Positions 37,116-52,100 of a DNA stretch of 64,000 nt are shown piece after piece. The translations under genes and the position numbers were made by a program. A model generated the notes under the pieces. It saw only the letters and a list, made by a program, of their open reading frames with translations. It did no database searches and was not told the DNA's origin. The stretch's first letter is position 1. The number at the start of each line of letters is the position of its first letter. Source of the stretch: Absidia repens (taxonomy: Eukaryota; Mucoromycota; Mucoromycetes; Mucorales; Cunninghamellaceae); contig MCGE01000005.1 in assembly GCA_002105175.1 (NCBI GenBank), positions 1,364,001 to 1,428,000 on the forward strand, in the 5' to 3' direction.

Positions 37116-40100
37116 TCAAGCAGCCACAAAGCTAAAGTATTGACGAAGAGCATCAGACAAGGCTTCAGGAAGACTATTGATATCACGTAACACCATAAAG
37201 TACTGGAAGGGGAAGGTTTCCAAATAAGAGGTCATTTGCAGAGAGAGTTTTCCATTGACTGTAGAATACTTGACGTTGGTCATATTCAGAATCGAGTCCT
37301 TTTCCGGCTTGTTGTCCACCACAATAAATATAATCATCACATGTTCTTCCATAGCGCGTTGTACCAAAGCCTTCAGTGTGTCATGATCTTCACAAATGCC
37401 ATCCGAGATAATCAGTTGAAGTTGCCACAATTCAGAATTATGGGAGGCCCCACCTTGAGCATTTTCAAATAGTCCCAGAGAGCTTTCTACCAAATTCTTG
37501 ACATAGGTTTTTTCTTGAGCAAATGTAAATTGTTGTAAGACAGAAGCACCAGATTCAGCAGTAAATGGTTCATCAAATGGATGTAATAGACGAATACGTT
37601 CACCAAAGGAAGTAATACAGACATCACCAACTTCAAGTTGAGACATGGCTTTGGAAATCAGTGAGAGCGTTTCATAAGCTAATTGTACCGAATGGGATTC
37701 AGACATTGACTTGGAATCATCCACGGAGATCATCACTTGGTATTGTCGCTTGCTTGGTTTGGTTCGGCGCAGCCAGATCTTGTCCTTCTTAAACTGACTT
37801 GCAATATAGGGAATGATCTTCTTCATGTTGAGTCGTTTTCCAGTGCGGTAGTCACCCTTGAGTTTTGTCGCCAGAGTTGGCTCCAGAATCAATCGTAGTT
37901 GTTCACATAATCCCATTGCCAAATCGTGAGTCAGATTTTCATAGCCTTGCCAGAGATCGCGAGCCTGTTGAATATCTCGACCTTCTTCACGCCATTCAGA
38001 CACTTTGTTTTCCAGTTCTTCCCGCATTCGTTCAATATCCTGTTGGTCCAATGGGTCACGAGCAATCACAGATTCATCCACAGTCAGTCCATGTTTTTCT
38101 TCTTCATCAGCGTCGATTGTTGATTCATTGTTGGATAACTGCTTGCCCGTAATCACGCCACCGCGTTGTTCAGAATTGGCTTGAGTTTCATAGTCCAGAC
38201 TTTCCTTGGGTAAAGGCATTGTATCAACTGTGGAGTCCATAGCTTCATCTTCATCCATTTCTTCACCAGCATGTTGATCATCCGCAGCCTCACCCATTTC
38301 TTCATCCATAGCACCGAGTTTCAAATCTTGAAGTTGATCAGCAGAGGCATTCCCCATCGTTTGCATGTCATGAGAGTCCTCATCGTTTCGGATATATTCA
38401 AAGGCGTTGTCTTCATTCACTTGAGCATTGGTGTTTTCAGAGTCTTCCTCGTCCTTTTCGTGGGCTTCATCGTCTTTATCCTCTTCATCGACTTGGTCCG
38501 ACACATCACCCAAGCGTCGTCGCCAACTTTCCAGGGCATCACCCAGACTTCGTTGAGGATTTGTTTTTTGGCTGTCTTTGCGGTCCTTGTCGTCTTCAGT
38601 AGGTCGTTCTTCATCATTCTGGGCCTGGTTTGATCCACGATCTGCAACACCATCGTTCTTCTGTTTCATGTCTTGTTGTTCATCGTCATTGTTGTCACCA
38701 TCGTTGTCGTCTTCGCCATCCTTTTGACCACTAGAACTTGTGCTTGATTTTCCAGCATCACCTTGCACACCAAATTGATTGTCAGCAATTGCTTCGCTAT
38801 TGGGCTGTTCACGGTTTTGACCTTTGGTTTCTTGTTCGTCTTCTTCCTCAATGGTCATACTTTGTTGCTGTTGATCTTGTTGTTCCATATCACCGTTATT
38901 GTTAGCGTCTTGCTGATCATCTTCTTGAGGCTCTTCGGGCTCTTCGCCATCTTCCTTGACATGAGCGGTAGCATCATCCATATCTTGATCACCATCTTCC
39001 AGGTTTTCTTGTTGATCATCTTCCACCGCATCTTGAGGGGCATTGTCAATGGAGTCCTGCAAATCTTCAATTCGCTCTTCACCTTCTTCCGGCACGGCAT
39101 CAGCTGTAGGTTCATCAATATCCATAGAATCTTGGAATTCTTCATTCTGATCGTCACCTTGTTCTTCACCCTTGTCATCACCATCACCATCCAAATCCAA
39201 ATCTTCAGGCAGTTCCAGAGTTTCCGCTTCAGGTATATCGGCGTTCATTTTTTCACCAGCTTGGTTTTCAGCAGCGTCTTCATCTTCACCGGCACCTTCT
39301 TCATTCTCCCCTTCATCATCACCTTCTTGATCGTCGTTTTCGGCTTGATCGGTGGTTTCATCCTTTTGGTCCGTTTGGTCAGATTTATCCTCAGCTTTGT
39401 CGCCTTGATTCTGTTGAGGAGGTTGGTTGTCGTCTTCTTCTTGAGCCACAATGTCAGATTCCTTTTGTTCTTGCTGATTTTGACCTTGGTCTACTGTTTT
39501 GTCGCTTTCCTTGAGGTTTTCTTCGGCTTCTTCACCCCACATCTTGTCATCAACGGCATCAGGATCCATATCATCAACATCACCGATTTGTTCATCAGGA
39601 TCTTCATCAGAATCGGAATCGGAATCAGAGTCTTCTTGATCTTCGTCAGGTTCCATATCCTCCAATTGGCCGTCAAAGTCGTTTTCCATATCCATGCCAT
39701 TCTTTTCTTCCTTGGTTTCTGGCTTGTTGTCATCTTTGGACTGTTCTTCGTTCTGAGTACCCAAAACTTGTTCTTCGTCCTCAATCTGTTCGCTGACATC
39801 CTTGTTGCCTTCACCTTCACCCATACCGGTACCAGTTGCAGTGCCATCGGCTTCACCTTCTTCTTCGTCAGAAGCACCTTCAGGCATACAGAAACCCTTG
39901 CTGAGAATGACAGTAAAGGAGTTGATAAGACAATAGGTCATTTTTGCCAGTGATTTGTGATGCACCAAAATTTCACCAAGAGTATGTTGAGTTAACCACA
40001 TGTATTGCTGTAAAAATGGATAGACTTGCTGCAATCGGTTCTTGATTTCCTTTGAAGCCCTTGCCTTTGACGAAGTAGTATTTGTCAGACAGAGCTTGTG

Positions 40101-43100
40101 AGCAGTTGAGAGCAAAGTGACAGAGCGCTTCACCAACACCTCTAAATGCAAAGCATTGGCAAGTGTGAATTGATGGCTATGTGTTGTTTTGATGTAATCA
40201 TCAGCCATCTCATTCATGTCATCATCATCGTCAGCATCAGAATTTCCAGAATCAGCAGGAGCGTTGGTTGTCACCGTCGATGTTTTGGCTTTCTTCAAGT
40301 CCTGTACGGCAACCAGAATGGCATCCACAAGAGAATAAGATTTATCCCGCAAATCAAACATTGCCTGATCATCACCATCAACATCAGAAGATTGCTGTAA
40401 TTGCTGCCCATACTGGTGTTGTTGTTCCAAATATTGATTGATTTGGTCGATGATAGGATACAGTGCATGACAAAAGTGTTGGTTTTCTTGAGCAATTTCC
40501 ACAAGTGACACGGAGATAGTCGATAGAGTTTTGATTTCTTCATCCATGGCATACGACACATCGTCAGATAATAGCACCACACCGGTTGATGTTTGAGGAT
40601 AAAGATAGCGTTGACCAAAGACAAGGTCGGTTTGCTTCTGCATCTTGATCAAAATATTCCACAGTCCATGGACTTCATCTACGGAGGATCGACCGTTCGC
40701 TGTTGTTGTTTGGAGCTTCATTGTGGTCACGGCTTGTTGAAGCATAAATGCAACTTTGTCAACATATAATTTGTGAGCGGTCAATCGTCCACCTAGTTTC
40801 GAGTCAGATGATAGTAGGATGTTGTCGCTGTCGGAGGAAGGTAGATCAAATAGAGAGGCCAATTGAATAGAAGAGCCCTGTAAAACTTGCAATGATTCTT
40901 CAAATCGAGCCAAGATAGAGCGTTCTTTGGCGACAAGATGGAACATATGTTCGGTAGCAGCCATACTTCTTTCCACTTCCAACATTGATAAATCCTTGCT
41001 AACTTGAGTCGTACCAATTGATCTAAGATGGGTCAATCGAGCAATACAGCGGAAGTAATAATCACTAGCTTTCGTCCAGACACCAACCATTTCTTGAGAT
41101 AAACCACAGACGCTTGATAATCTAGTTGTTGTCAAACTTGCACCTTCAGCGAGTACCTTATCCAAAGCTGCAGTCATTTCAACGAAGAGGACAGATGTAT
41201 CAGCATTCTGTTGTACCAATGTTCCAGATGCACGCCATTTGAGACCCAGTCGTTTCAGCTCCTTCAAAAAGTCCACCATCGCCTTCTTTTTGAGTAGCTT
41301 TTGATTCTTAACCATAGACTTGTTTTCGTCAGTCATCACAGCAGGGGTTTCCTTCTGGAAGTTCTTGATTTGGCCAATAATTTCAGTCACAAAAGATTCC
41401 AAAGGTGGAGCAGCACCTTTTTGAGCAGAGACAAAGATGAAATCGCGACAGACATCCTGCATTCTTGATAAGGTAGCACCAAGGTTGAGCAAATGCCGTT
41501 TGATTTCAGGAGCAGTTGAGTAATCATAGATATTCTCGATGGTCGGTACACTTGTTGATGTGATCCATAATCGAGACTGCGCCAATTGGTCAATAAATCC
41601 ACGATTGCTGTCATTGTATCGCTTTTCATCACCATATTGGAACATGGCACGCTCTTCATTGTAGTTCGCAATAACGGTCAGCATTGAATTGTTGAGTACA
41701 TCACGATATTTGCGGATACATTTATGGAGTTGTCGGTGAGTCTTGTAGGCACTTTGCTTGAGGGCATAAATATTGACATCCTTCCATGTGGCAATCTTGA
41801 CGTAGTCCTTGAGATCCTTTTCGATGGGTTTGCGCAGTTGTTTCAACATAACTTCAGCATGGTCCTTGAATTGGGTGTAGTACAGGTAAGAGTTGCGTAA
41901 AATCGTCGATATTTTGACATAATTCTTGCGTTCATCATCTGAAGAAGCAACACGAGCTTGTAAGAGAGTTTGTCGATAGAAAGAGTCCACCATTTTCAAA
42001 CGAGGTCCGAATTCAATCAATGATGAGCTTTGCATGAATTGATCCAGAGCAGCCAACAATTCGTTTGTGTTTTTCTTGATTTCATCCTTTTCATCACCAG
42101 CGAAGTTGGAATTGTTCACAGCGTCATATAAATGGAACCACCAATTGAATACCGAGTCTTGACAAGTTTGCTCTTGTACGGCAAGGAGTTTCGGCCAGCA
42201 GTTCAATTCCAGTTGTCGCCAACGAATAATCATACTGATAAGTTCTTCCCGTTCAGGCTTGATTGACACGTGCTTTGCGGCATATGCTTCCCAATCTTCA
42301 GATTTCTGTAACAGCAGTTCAACACCGGTAAGGAATTTTGCCACAGGCGAGGTTATCGCGAAGCCAAGGATCCGATCACAAATAGTCACCAGCTGTTGTA
42401 GCACCGCATGTTCAGGCCATTCAGATAAAATCGAGTTGACACGATTCTTGAAGCGTCGCAAGACAGGTTCCACCATTTTCGCTTCACCAATATTTTCATT
42501 TGTGTAGAAGTCGTAGATATCATCACTTGTAATAGAAGATGAATCATTGGATTCCAAGCGCTTGATAGCAATATCAGCAGCACGCAAATGACCAGCATGA
42601 CATACACGATCAGTTGTGTTTCCAAAGGCAGATGTAGTCAAATCGGAGAGCTGTCCGGCAATGGTGTAGGATTGAAGAGTTTCGCGATTCCAGTTCTTCG
42701 TTCCATGTCGGGTTACGACGTTGTGTTGGAAATCATCAAATAACACTTTGTGGAGTTGACCGATTTGTTGAATATCCTTGGAGTCCAAAACAGATTCTTC
42801 TTCAACTTCAGTTGGGATTGATTTCTTGGTCTTCTCCATGTCGTCATCCAAGGTAAGATCTTCGAAGTCATCGGTGAAGTCCGCAAACACCTTCTTCATG
42901 TCCAATTCTTCAAGCTCTTCATCGGTTGCCGATTCATATTTCTTGGCCCTGGTCTTGTAAAGTTGTTCCTTTTCCACATCCTTTTGGCGCTTGTATTCTT
43001 GAGCGGATTTCCAAATGTAGACGATTTCAGAAAACACAATATTCATAGAGTCCAAATCACCGGCCTGAATATACCCGCTATTGTAGATACCAATAACAAG

Positions 43101-46100
43101 ATGTTGGAGAACGACAATCAGCAATCGCAAATAGAAAGCCCATTTTCTATTGGTAGGAGCACGTTCAAATATCACACTTTTCACAGCGTTGAGACTGTTG
43201 GGGGTAGCCAGCGTATGCCAGTCAAGATCATGAGGGTGAGATGCAGCGTCAGGGTCCCGAATAAGAAGTTGTATCACTTGAGCCAAGAATGAATCCATCG
43301 AGTTACGCTTGTGGAGAGATGTCATCAAACGTAAACCATACTTGATATCATCGACGGCGACCAACAAGGGTTGAAGAATATCACGATACAATGGATATTT
43401 TGCTTGAATACGGTCAATGAATTGGAGAGCATTGCCTTGAAGTAGTTGTTCGCGTTGAAGCACAGTGTCCTTGGCAGTAAGATCATGTTGCAAGTCGTGT
43501 ACAAGCGCTTCCACATTTTTGTCAAGCATGCTGCTTTGTAAATATCGCAAATCCACAAAGATATCGTCGAGTTGAGATTGCTTGGGCCGTAATGAGAACG
43601 TCGTCAGAGTGGTCGACAGCTGATTGCTAATATCCTCGAGCTTTGCCTTTTCGACTAATATCATATTGTTGGTGTCGTTCCCGGTCGTGATGGTTTCAAT
43701 GTTGAATCGAGCATCAATAACATCAATGCACTGCTGTTTCTTTCTTGTCAGTAAGTTCACATGGAGTCGAGGTTCAGCAGTAGGGTCAGCAGGATAATCT
43801 GGAACATAGCATGCCACAAACGAGAGACCAAGAAGTGTGCGTGTTTTACCAGCAGAAGTAAAAAACATTGTGTCGTTTTTACTTTGATACCACCGAATAG
43901 AATCAGAAAGAGAAGCCATAGCCGATATGTAAAAGCCATTAAACTTGAGTTCAGTGAGTTGTAACACCATATTTTCCAAAACCTTGTAGACTTGAGTAGT
44001 ATCTGCATCTGGTAAAGAAGCGCCATTGTAAGCATCACACTGAGAGAGTTTGTTGGCATAAGATAGAATAATGGTCAATTCAAGTGAAATGGAATCAAAA
44101 GTATCACTAGGTATAGACTTGGATGATGCCATGAAGAGCTAATAAAATAGATATGTGAGTATAAGAAGAGGTTTCCGGGAGTATGCATTAGTACATGTAT
44201 CAAGGTTTTACCTGATAAGACATCGATACAAGCATCACAAGTTCAAGTGAGAGTCTATCCATATTGTTCACATGAGACGCCAAAAAGGTCTTCAGGCCCT
44301 TCAGTTGTTTCAAGGCGGTATCCAGCATATCAGTTGCAATATAATTGACAGAGCAACTTTAAGATAAAAAAAATACCGTGATTAGTAATGCATTGTTGTT
44401 AGTTTCAGTTATTGATGTAAAATTACTTACAGTAAGTTCAGACAGGTCAAAGATTCCACATTTTCAAAAAGATTGAGAGATCCATCAGAGATAGTCAAAG
44501 TCTAAAGATATAAATATGTTCATGTTAGCAAATAGATCCACCAGCTGAATTATTATATGTACCTTTTCCTTGGAGCTTGAAGTTAATACATGTAAGTCAG
44601 GCTGAATAACACTTGAGCGCCAGAGTCGTTGTTGCCAGTGATGAACAGCATCTTGAACTAAGCCCAGAAGGACGACTTGTATTTTTTGTGAGTCTAATAA
44701 TATTAAAATGAAAAAAAAAAAAAAATCAGTTGGCACTCAGAAATGCGCACGCAGGAGTCCTTACAGTCGGAGTCCAAAAGCCAGACCAACCGTTGATAAG
44801 GTACCATATCCAATGGGGGTCTTGAAGTTTTTTCCAAAGTAAATGCCCGGAAGTTCTTGAGCATTTCGGCAATCACGGAAGCGTCCTTTTGCTAATGATA
44901 AATATGTTAGCAATAATATAAAACCGTGATATCCTTTCATATTTACCAATTCATCCGTTTGACAAACAGTTAAATTCAATTTCGATATCAATTGCATTTC
45001 CTTGACGATACTTGTATAGTCATATAGTGGCATGAGAGCGGTGTCCCAGTTAGAGCTAGCATCTTCGGTCACTGCGGCCAGCCCACTTGAGGGAAGTTGT
45101 GAGCGAATAAACTAATTTGTCGGAAAAGGAAAAGTGAGAAAACAGCATATAGACATATTTCTTTTGTTTACCTCTGGTAGTTGTTCTAGCGATCTAGCAA
45201 GCTTTTTGGCATCCTTGTCATTGTTTTCATCCACAGAATAGAGAGTAGCTATGCCTTCAATAAGAGTTTCCTTAAGTTCAGTTGTTGCTTTCATGATAGA
45301 GTGATCTCCAGTAAGCCTTTGATCTAAAATAACGTCAATTCCAAAAAACGAATTGTTGGTCAGCGTTAAATATTTCCAGCGATTATTTCTAATTTACTTA
45401 CCGTTTTTAGCATGATAAGGATCTAACACAGAGTTGATAATCAAAAGCTCTTGTTCTAATGCATATAGCTTTTCGGACGATAGGGTCGCAGGCCCAAAGT
45501 GTTTCCATAATTCCTTCATCGAACGCGATGTTTCAAAATCGAATGAAGCCATGATTCGATCAATACCTTCACAGGAAGCAGCAAAGAGTGAATCGCGATG
45601 AACGTCAGCCATCATCAGTCCCTTAATTGAGCGTAATACGATTAGCAGGTTGTCCAAAGGCAAATTGTTGGATTGTGTCAACTCCCAAGCGAAGTCATAG
45701 AGATCCAAGATACTAGTAATAGATTCGAAGACCTACGCAATATAATATATATATATAAAGTGTCAAATGATGAGCTACTTATCCCCCCCCCTCTTCATAC
45801 ATTTCGCCTAAAATCCGTTCCATTCATTTACCTTGTCGGAGGCAACTTCGTATTGCTTTTGATCAATCCATTGTACCAATGTGTTATTCACATGTGCGAA
45901 GAAGGGATAAAGTTCTGCCACTACAGGGTGCAACAATTGTGACGCACTAAGGCGACCTTCTTGAAGGCAAAGAGATTGTTGGATGACCGTCAAACTTGCC
46001 ACTTTGAGTCGTTTAGAGGCATTCCTTATCACCATCATAGTATATTCTTGCTTACAAAGTCTAACAAACAGTGTATATGCATTGTGGATCTACATGGATA

Positions 46101-49100
46101 CATGATAAAATATCATTAGATGTTGGCGGCTGCTTCCTTCCCCTCATATATTTTACTTACCTTCGTAGATTCACCACTTCCAGATTTACACCGTTCCATA
46201 AATAGGGGGTGACCTCGTAAAGTTTTGATGAGATAGCTGAGGCGTTCCAAAGTGTGAGGCACATTGACTGAATATTGTTGAGAGACAAAAGCCAACCATC
46301 GAAGGCGAATCCCATAATCCTCCATTGTCATTGATTCCATAAAGAAGTCACCGGCAATATCCAGACGGCAGAGATGTTGTTTGTTGATGCGAGCTTCATC
46401 GATTTCGGGCTGGTTATTTTGTGATTGCTGTTGGAGCAGGTTCAATATATAGGCGCCTTGAATAGCCACCATAGCCAAGCGAGAATCATGTCGACACAGA
46501 TCACCACCAATAAAAAGAGGGCAATTTGTTGGAGAAAGCAATGATTGAAGAATGTCCGCCTCAGAATCCATTTCCAAAAATCCAGCTAATGAGTCCGGTA
46601 CATTCTTGATATCCACAAATACCTGGTAGAATGATTCCTTAACAGCATCTTTCAAGACTTGACCGCGTTGTAAACGTTCCACAATGTAATTCGTCAATAA
46701 CAGATAATCACGTACGTTTTTGCTCTTGCCATAGTGTTTGCGTTTAGCAGCAGCTTCGTCCTGTAACTTGTTGAGTATCATAGGAAGTTGAGGACCACGT
46801 AGACCCATACCATTTGTAAGCTTGGCAACATCTTGAACATTGTCATTCCAATGAGAGTCCACAAGAGCGATTTCAATACCACGGTTTCGCATCGCACGAG
46901 AAAGTTCACCATTTTGAGGATCCACTGTCATAAACATCCGGAAATTGGGATGTGGGGTAATAACTTTGACTGTGCCGTCCACTAAACCACGCTCATTCAC
47001 CATCAAAACACCATCATTTTCAAAGAGAGGATTCAATCGATCAAGCACAGAAGGATTACACAAATTTGCGTTATCAATCAAAAGCCAATGTCCCTTTTCC
47101 AGAGCGTTGATGAGAAGCCCGTCGATCCATTCAAATTTGCCCGCCACGGAGTTCTTTTCCAGTTGTTGTAATCGTTTGACCGAGTCGATAACAGTTGCAA
47201 TTGATGATGAAGCTTCGCTATCCATATCACAAGTGACATTGACACAATTTAGCACCGCAGACACGAGGCTATAGTCTAAAGCGTCCTTAGCATGGTGGTC
47301 AGATATATGTCGCAAATGCTGCTGTTTTTCCAATGCAAACCAAGCATCACTAAGCTGACGTACATGTTGTAATGTTGAATGTCGCTCATTTTCTTGACCA
47401 GCTGACTTTGTCGATAAGTGATCCAACAAGCACTTGGTACCGCGATTTGTAAGGCAACGTAGAGCATCTACAATAACTTGACGATGACGATTGAGATCCA
47501 CCTGTTCGAATCCGCCGAGCAATTCCATTGTATCCACACTGTTATTCATTGCAAATTCTTCCAGTTTGTTTCCTGTCATCTTGCTAAGTAAGCGGACCAA
47601 CGAAGTTTTCCCGGAAGCCGAAGGACCAGTAACAATTGCCATCCAACTCGATTCTACACACTTGATCAAAGATTCCAAAGGAGACAAAAATGATTGCAGT
47701 ACATGATCTTGATGTTCAAATGCATCCAATGTGTCGTCGGAGCCGTGAGTTCTAGGCAGTGAAGAGTGGCCAATCACAAAACGTTCAGGTGTCAAAGAAT
47801 ATTCAGGGTGCTGAGGACGAGAATATTTGCATTCAAACACAGATTCATACAAGTCCACCACCTTCAAACGGTCTTCTTGTGTTCGCATGCGTTGCATATA
47901 GATTGTATCAAGGAATTCCACAGGATCCGTCACATTGTTCTTTTGCATAAGCTCCAACCATCGGAATACATCACGAAGGTTGAATTCCCAAGGACTACCT
48001 TTCCTTCCAAAGCTGCATCTAATCATGGTTTCATGGTACATTGTTGTGTTGAAGGTAATCATACGTTGTAAAGTATCGGCAGTGAATTCAGGGAAGAGAT
48101 GCGTGCAAATAAAAAGTAAATCATCTGCTGTCAGTTGTTCCACATAAACTTGAGTAAATCGATTCACGAAAGACTTTGGTAGACCTTTCCTACCACCACC
48201 TTGCTGGAGAGGATTTTGAGCACCAAATACACGGAATCCATGCGCACAAAAGAATTCGCGGTCAAGCTCTGGAATATACACAGCACCACGATGATCCAAA
48301 CAGGAGTTGAGACCTTCCAAAACAGATTGAGATGCCAAATTGAGTTCGTCCAGTAATACCCAGTCACCCGCCTTCATAGCTTGTAAAAAGGGAGCATCCC
48401 GCCATGCAAATTCACCGCTGTTACCACCTTCCACTGGCAAATCCGAACCAAACAAGTCCATCAGATCTGTTTGTTCAGATAAATTGATTCGCACCAGATT
48501 GTGGCCAGATGCAGCCGCCAGAGCAGAAACCAAACTAGTTTTTCCTACACCAGGACTACCTTCCAACAAAATAGGCTTTGAAGTTGCATTGAACGAATGA
48601 CACGCATAGCATTGTCACCAGTTGTCGGAGCCAGTAAGGTAAATTTGATATCCGCCTTGTTCAAATCACCGCGAGGAATATGGAATGGTCCAATCGTAAA
48701 TCTGTTTTCAGTGATAGCAATAGCGCCGTTAGCTTCTTTATCGCAGCCCAAAACGCTTTTTTCAGTTGCTAGTGGATCGTCAGCCAATTGTCGCAAGCAC
48801 TTCAAACGGAATTCTTTCAAAGCATCGCCTGCCAAAAAAGAACCAGATGAACCATGAGATCCAAGACCATCCAATAACACAATACAGGCACCGTGCGCAT
48901 AGCAAAGCTTGGGATGCAATCCATTAGCCACCCCGGTATTCATAAACTTGACCCAAGACAAAATATCTCTGAGAGATACTACAGTGCGTGACTGACCCAA
49001 TGCCTTCATATACCATCCAATAAAATCAAGCATCTTCGCAGCATAATCTTGCAAGTCAGGATGAGATATTTGTTCACCAATGATATTCAGCAAGTCATCT

Positions 49101-52100
49101 CGATCGGTCACAGCAGGTACCCAAATTTCAGTAAATCGATTCCGAAGAGCAGGGGATAATTCCTTTTTGCCATAATCACCACCAGGATTCATCGTCGCCA
49201 AAAATTGGAAGCCTTGCGCACCATGAAGTTCCTCAACGTGTTTTCCACCTTTTTCAGCCAGCACCAACAAACGACTAGGTTCAAGTACGGAGTTGAGACG
49301 TTCCAAGACCGAATCATCAGCCAACGAAATTTCATCCAGTAAAAACAAGTGTCCATCACGCATAGATTGAACCAAAGGACCATCATGCCATTCAAAGAGA
49401 GGCTTTTGCTTATCATCAGGACCAGCGGTTTCGTCGGTAGATTCGTCCACAGTTTCGGATGCATTCTGACGAACGGGGCGTTGTCCACCAAGTAAATCAC
49501 CCGTTTCAGTGTTTTGATGACAATTGACAATGTGTAGTTCTCTTCCGTAAGTTTCAGCCAGCATCTGACAGACTGTCGTTTTCCCACACCCAGTATCACC
49601 AACAAGTAGAACAGGTTCATTGTATTTCAAGCATCGCGCCACGAGAGTGAACAAGCGCTTCATCGCCTTTGTCCAGACTAAAGCAGTGTCTTGTCCAGTT
49701 TGCGTTGTTTGTTTTTGGAGCATCTGATCATATACCGCAAATTCTTCCAATCGTGAAGTGTCGTAAATATCGCTTTCGTTCAGCTTCACTTTCATCACTG
49801 ATTCTAGCACTTCCTTGACCACCGCCTTTTCTTCATCACGACGACATCGTTCAGCAAGAAGCATGTAACCATGTTCGGCCAGTTCTTGATACCCTTCAGG
49901 ATCCCGGCCAGCCCATCGGAATAGATCACGTAGTGTAATAAATCCATGTCGTTGTTCGAAGATACGGGTGCTTTGTCGGCGTTCCATCAGAGTACGGTAT
50001 ACTTGTACCAATCGCTTACAATAAGAAGGAGCAATTTGACACCGCTTTGACAAAATCGTTTCCAATTCTTCTTCAGGAATATCATCAAAATGCAATTCCA
50101 AAAATCGATTTCTAAAGGCACGGGATAAAGCCTTCCGACCGCCATAGAGACCAGCAGGATTTTGAGTAGCAAAGAGCATAAAGTGAGGATGAGGTTTGAC
50201 TACTTCTTGTGTTTCAGGAATGAGTAATTCACGATTGTCGTCCAGTAATCGATTCAAAGCTTCCAATACGTCAGACGGTGCCAAATTCAGTTCATCCAGC
50301 ACTATCCAGTAACCATTGCGTAAAGCTTCAACAAGAACACCTTCCTGGAAGACCAATTTCCCATCAGTGTTTGACACATAGGTACCCAGATATTCCTGTA
50401 AATCGGTGTGTTCGTGGTTGTTGATACGCACAAAGCGGTGACCAGTCTTCTTGGCAAGATATTCGATCATACTTGTCTTACCAGCTGAAGTAGGACCTTG
50501 AATCAATACAGGAAACTTGCGGGACATGATGACACGGGCCAAATTGTAGAGCTTGGTTTCAACAGATGGTGTCATAATATAGTGAGGATCGTCGATGGGT
50601 TCCTGTTGACCTTCTTCTAACCAGAAATATCCAAATTGTATGAAATTCGATGCAGGTTGGCGAGGAATTTGTGTGATCAAATGAGATGAGTTGGTGATAT
50701 TACTGAGGATGGTTTTGAGTATCAGTTTTTGCATCAGTGCTTCGCTTTCCTTGTTGAGTTGAGTCAAGAACGTCATACAAAATCCTTCGTAGAGAGAACG
50801 CCGCAGGCCGTAAGTTGGATAGATTTGGGTCACATATGTCAAAGCACGAGACAGTGTTCGAATGCTGAAATGGGGACGTTGATTGGCACCATCGACAAGC
50901 TTGTGTTGTTGAGATAGCTTTTTGGCTTCCATATAAAATTGAGCAACATCTTCGCAGGCACGTTCATCACCAGTGGCCACAGGTAAAATATATTGCCGCA
51001 CAATTTGTAACAAATCTTCATACCGTGAGTCAGGAGAGTGGACATAGAACTCGGTAAAACGGTTGCGTAAACCTGGGGGAAGGTCACGTTTGCCGACATC
51101 GGTAGCAGGATTCATACAGGCAAAAAGACGGAAGTTGGGATGACGCTTGATGGGTTCAACATCACCTTTTTCAGTCAATAACAGGGAACCTTCAGCATCT
51201 TCCAAAAGACCAGAAAGGCATTCCAATGTTTCCGTAGTAGCCAAATTGATTTCATCCATGAGAATCCAATCACCTTGCCGGACAGCTTTCACCAAAGAAC
51301 CTTCCATAAAGTTGAAGACAAACTTGTTTTCGGATTGGACCTGTTGTACTTCAAATGCTTCCAAGTTGCGGCCAAACGACTTCCAAGCTTGGCGTAGTTG
51401 AGGTGGAGAGACACGTTTATTGGCGGTAGTTTCTGAGTCGTTGTCTGTTCGTTGATCATCTTCAGCTTGGAATTTTTGCTGGGACATTTTGATAGATTGT
51501 TTGAGTAGAGCGACAAAGTTGTTCCATTTTTGGTGTACAAAGGACTTGCGGACGACATCCAAAAATTTCGCATTTTTCTTGACCGAGAAGGTTTTTTCAA
51601 AGAGCTTTTCGAATTCTTCACGTAAAGGAATAGCAAGGACCTTTCCGTCGACGGGCTTGAATCCACCCAATAAATCCGAGCTGTCAGATTGTTGCGATAA
51701 ATTGACCACCACCAAATTTTGATGCATCATGTCGGCCAAATGTTGTACGACAGTTGTTTTCCCTGTACCAGTTTCACCAACCAAGAGGACAGGTTCAGTC
51801 AAGTGCACAGAGACGGCAATCTTTTCCAAAAGACGCAAAGCATGACCAGTAGTAGCAAAAGGTCGTTTCTTTTCCCGTTTCACCATGGCTTGTTTTTGTT
51901 TTTGACGGCCATTAGCTGCAATAGAAGTCAAATTGACACGGCCCACGCGGACATTGGTTTCGGAAACATCAAACACAGGCTTGTATTGATCGACATAATG
52001 ACGCACCATTGATTGAGAGATCTGAAGAGGTTGACCAATTTTTTCCAGGACCGCCACCCACGTAGCATAATCAGAGATCATACCACAGAAACAATCAATA

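Noticed and set aside
38763..39953. 396-codon plus-strand open frame rich in Phe, Leu, Ile and Val
   Set aside because: It is the exact antisense of the Asp/Glu-rich region of midasin; complementing GAx codons yields hydrophobic codons. No independent gene evidence.
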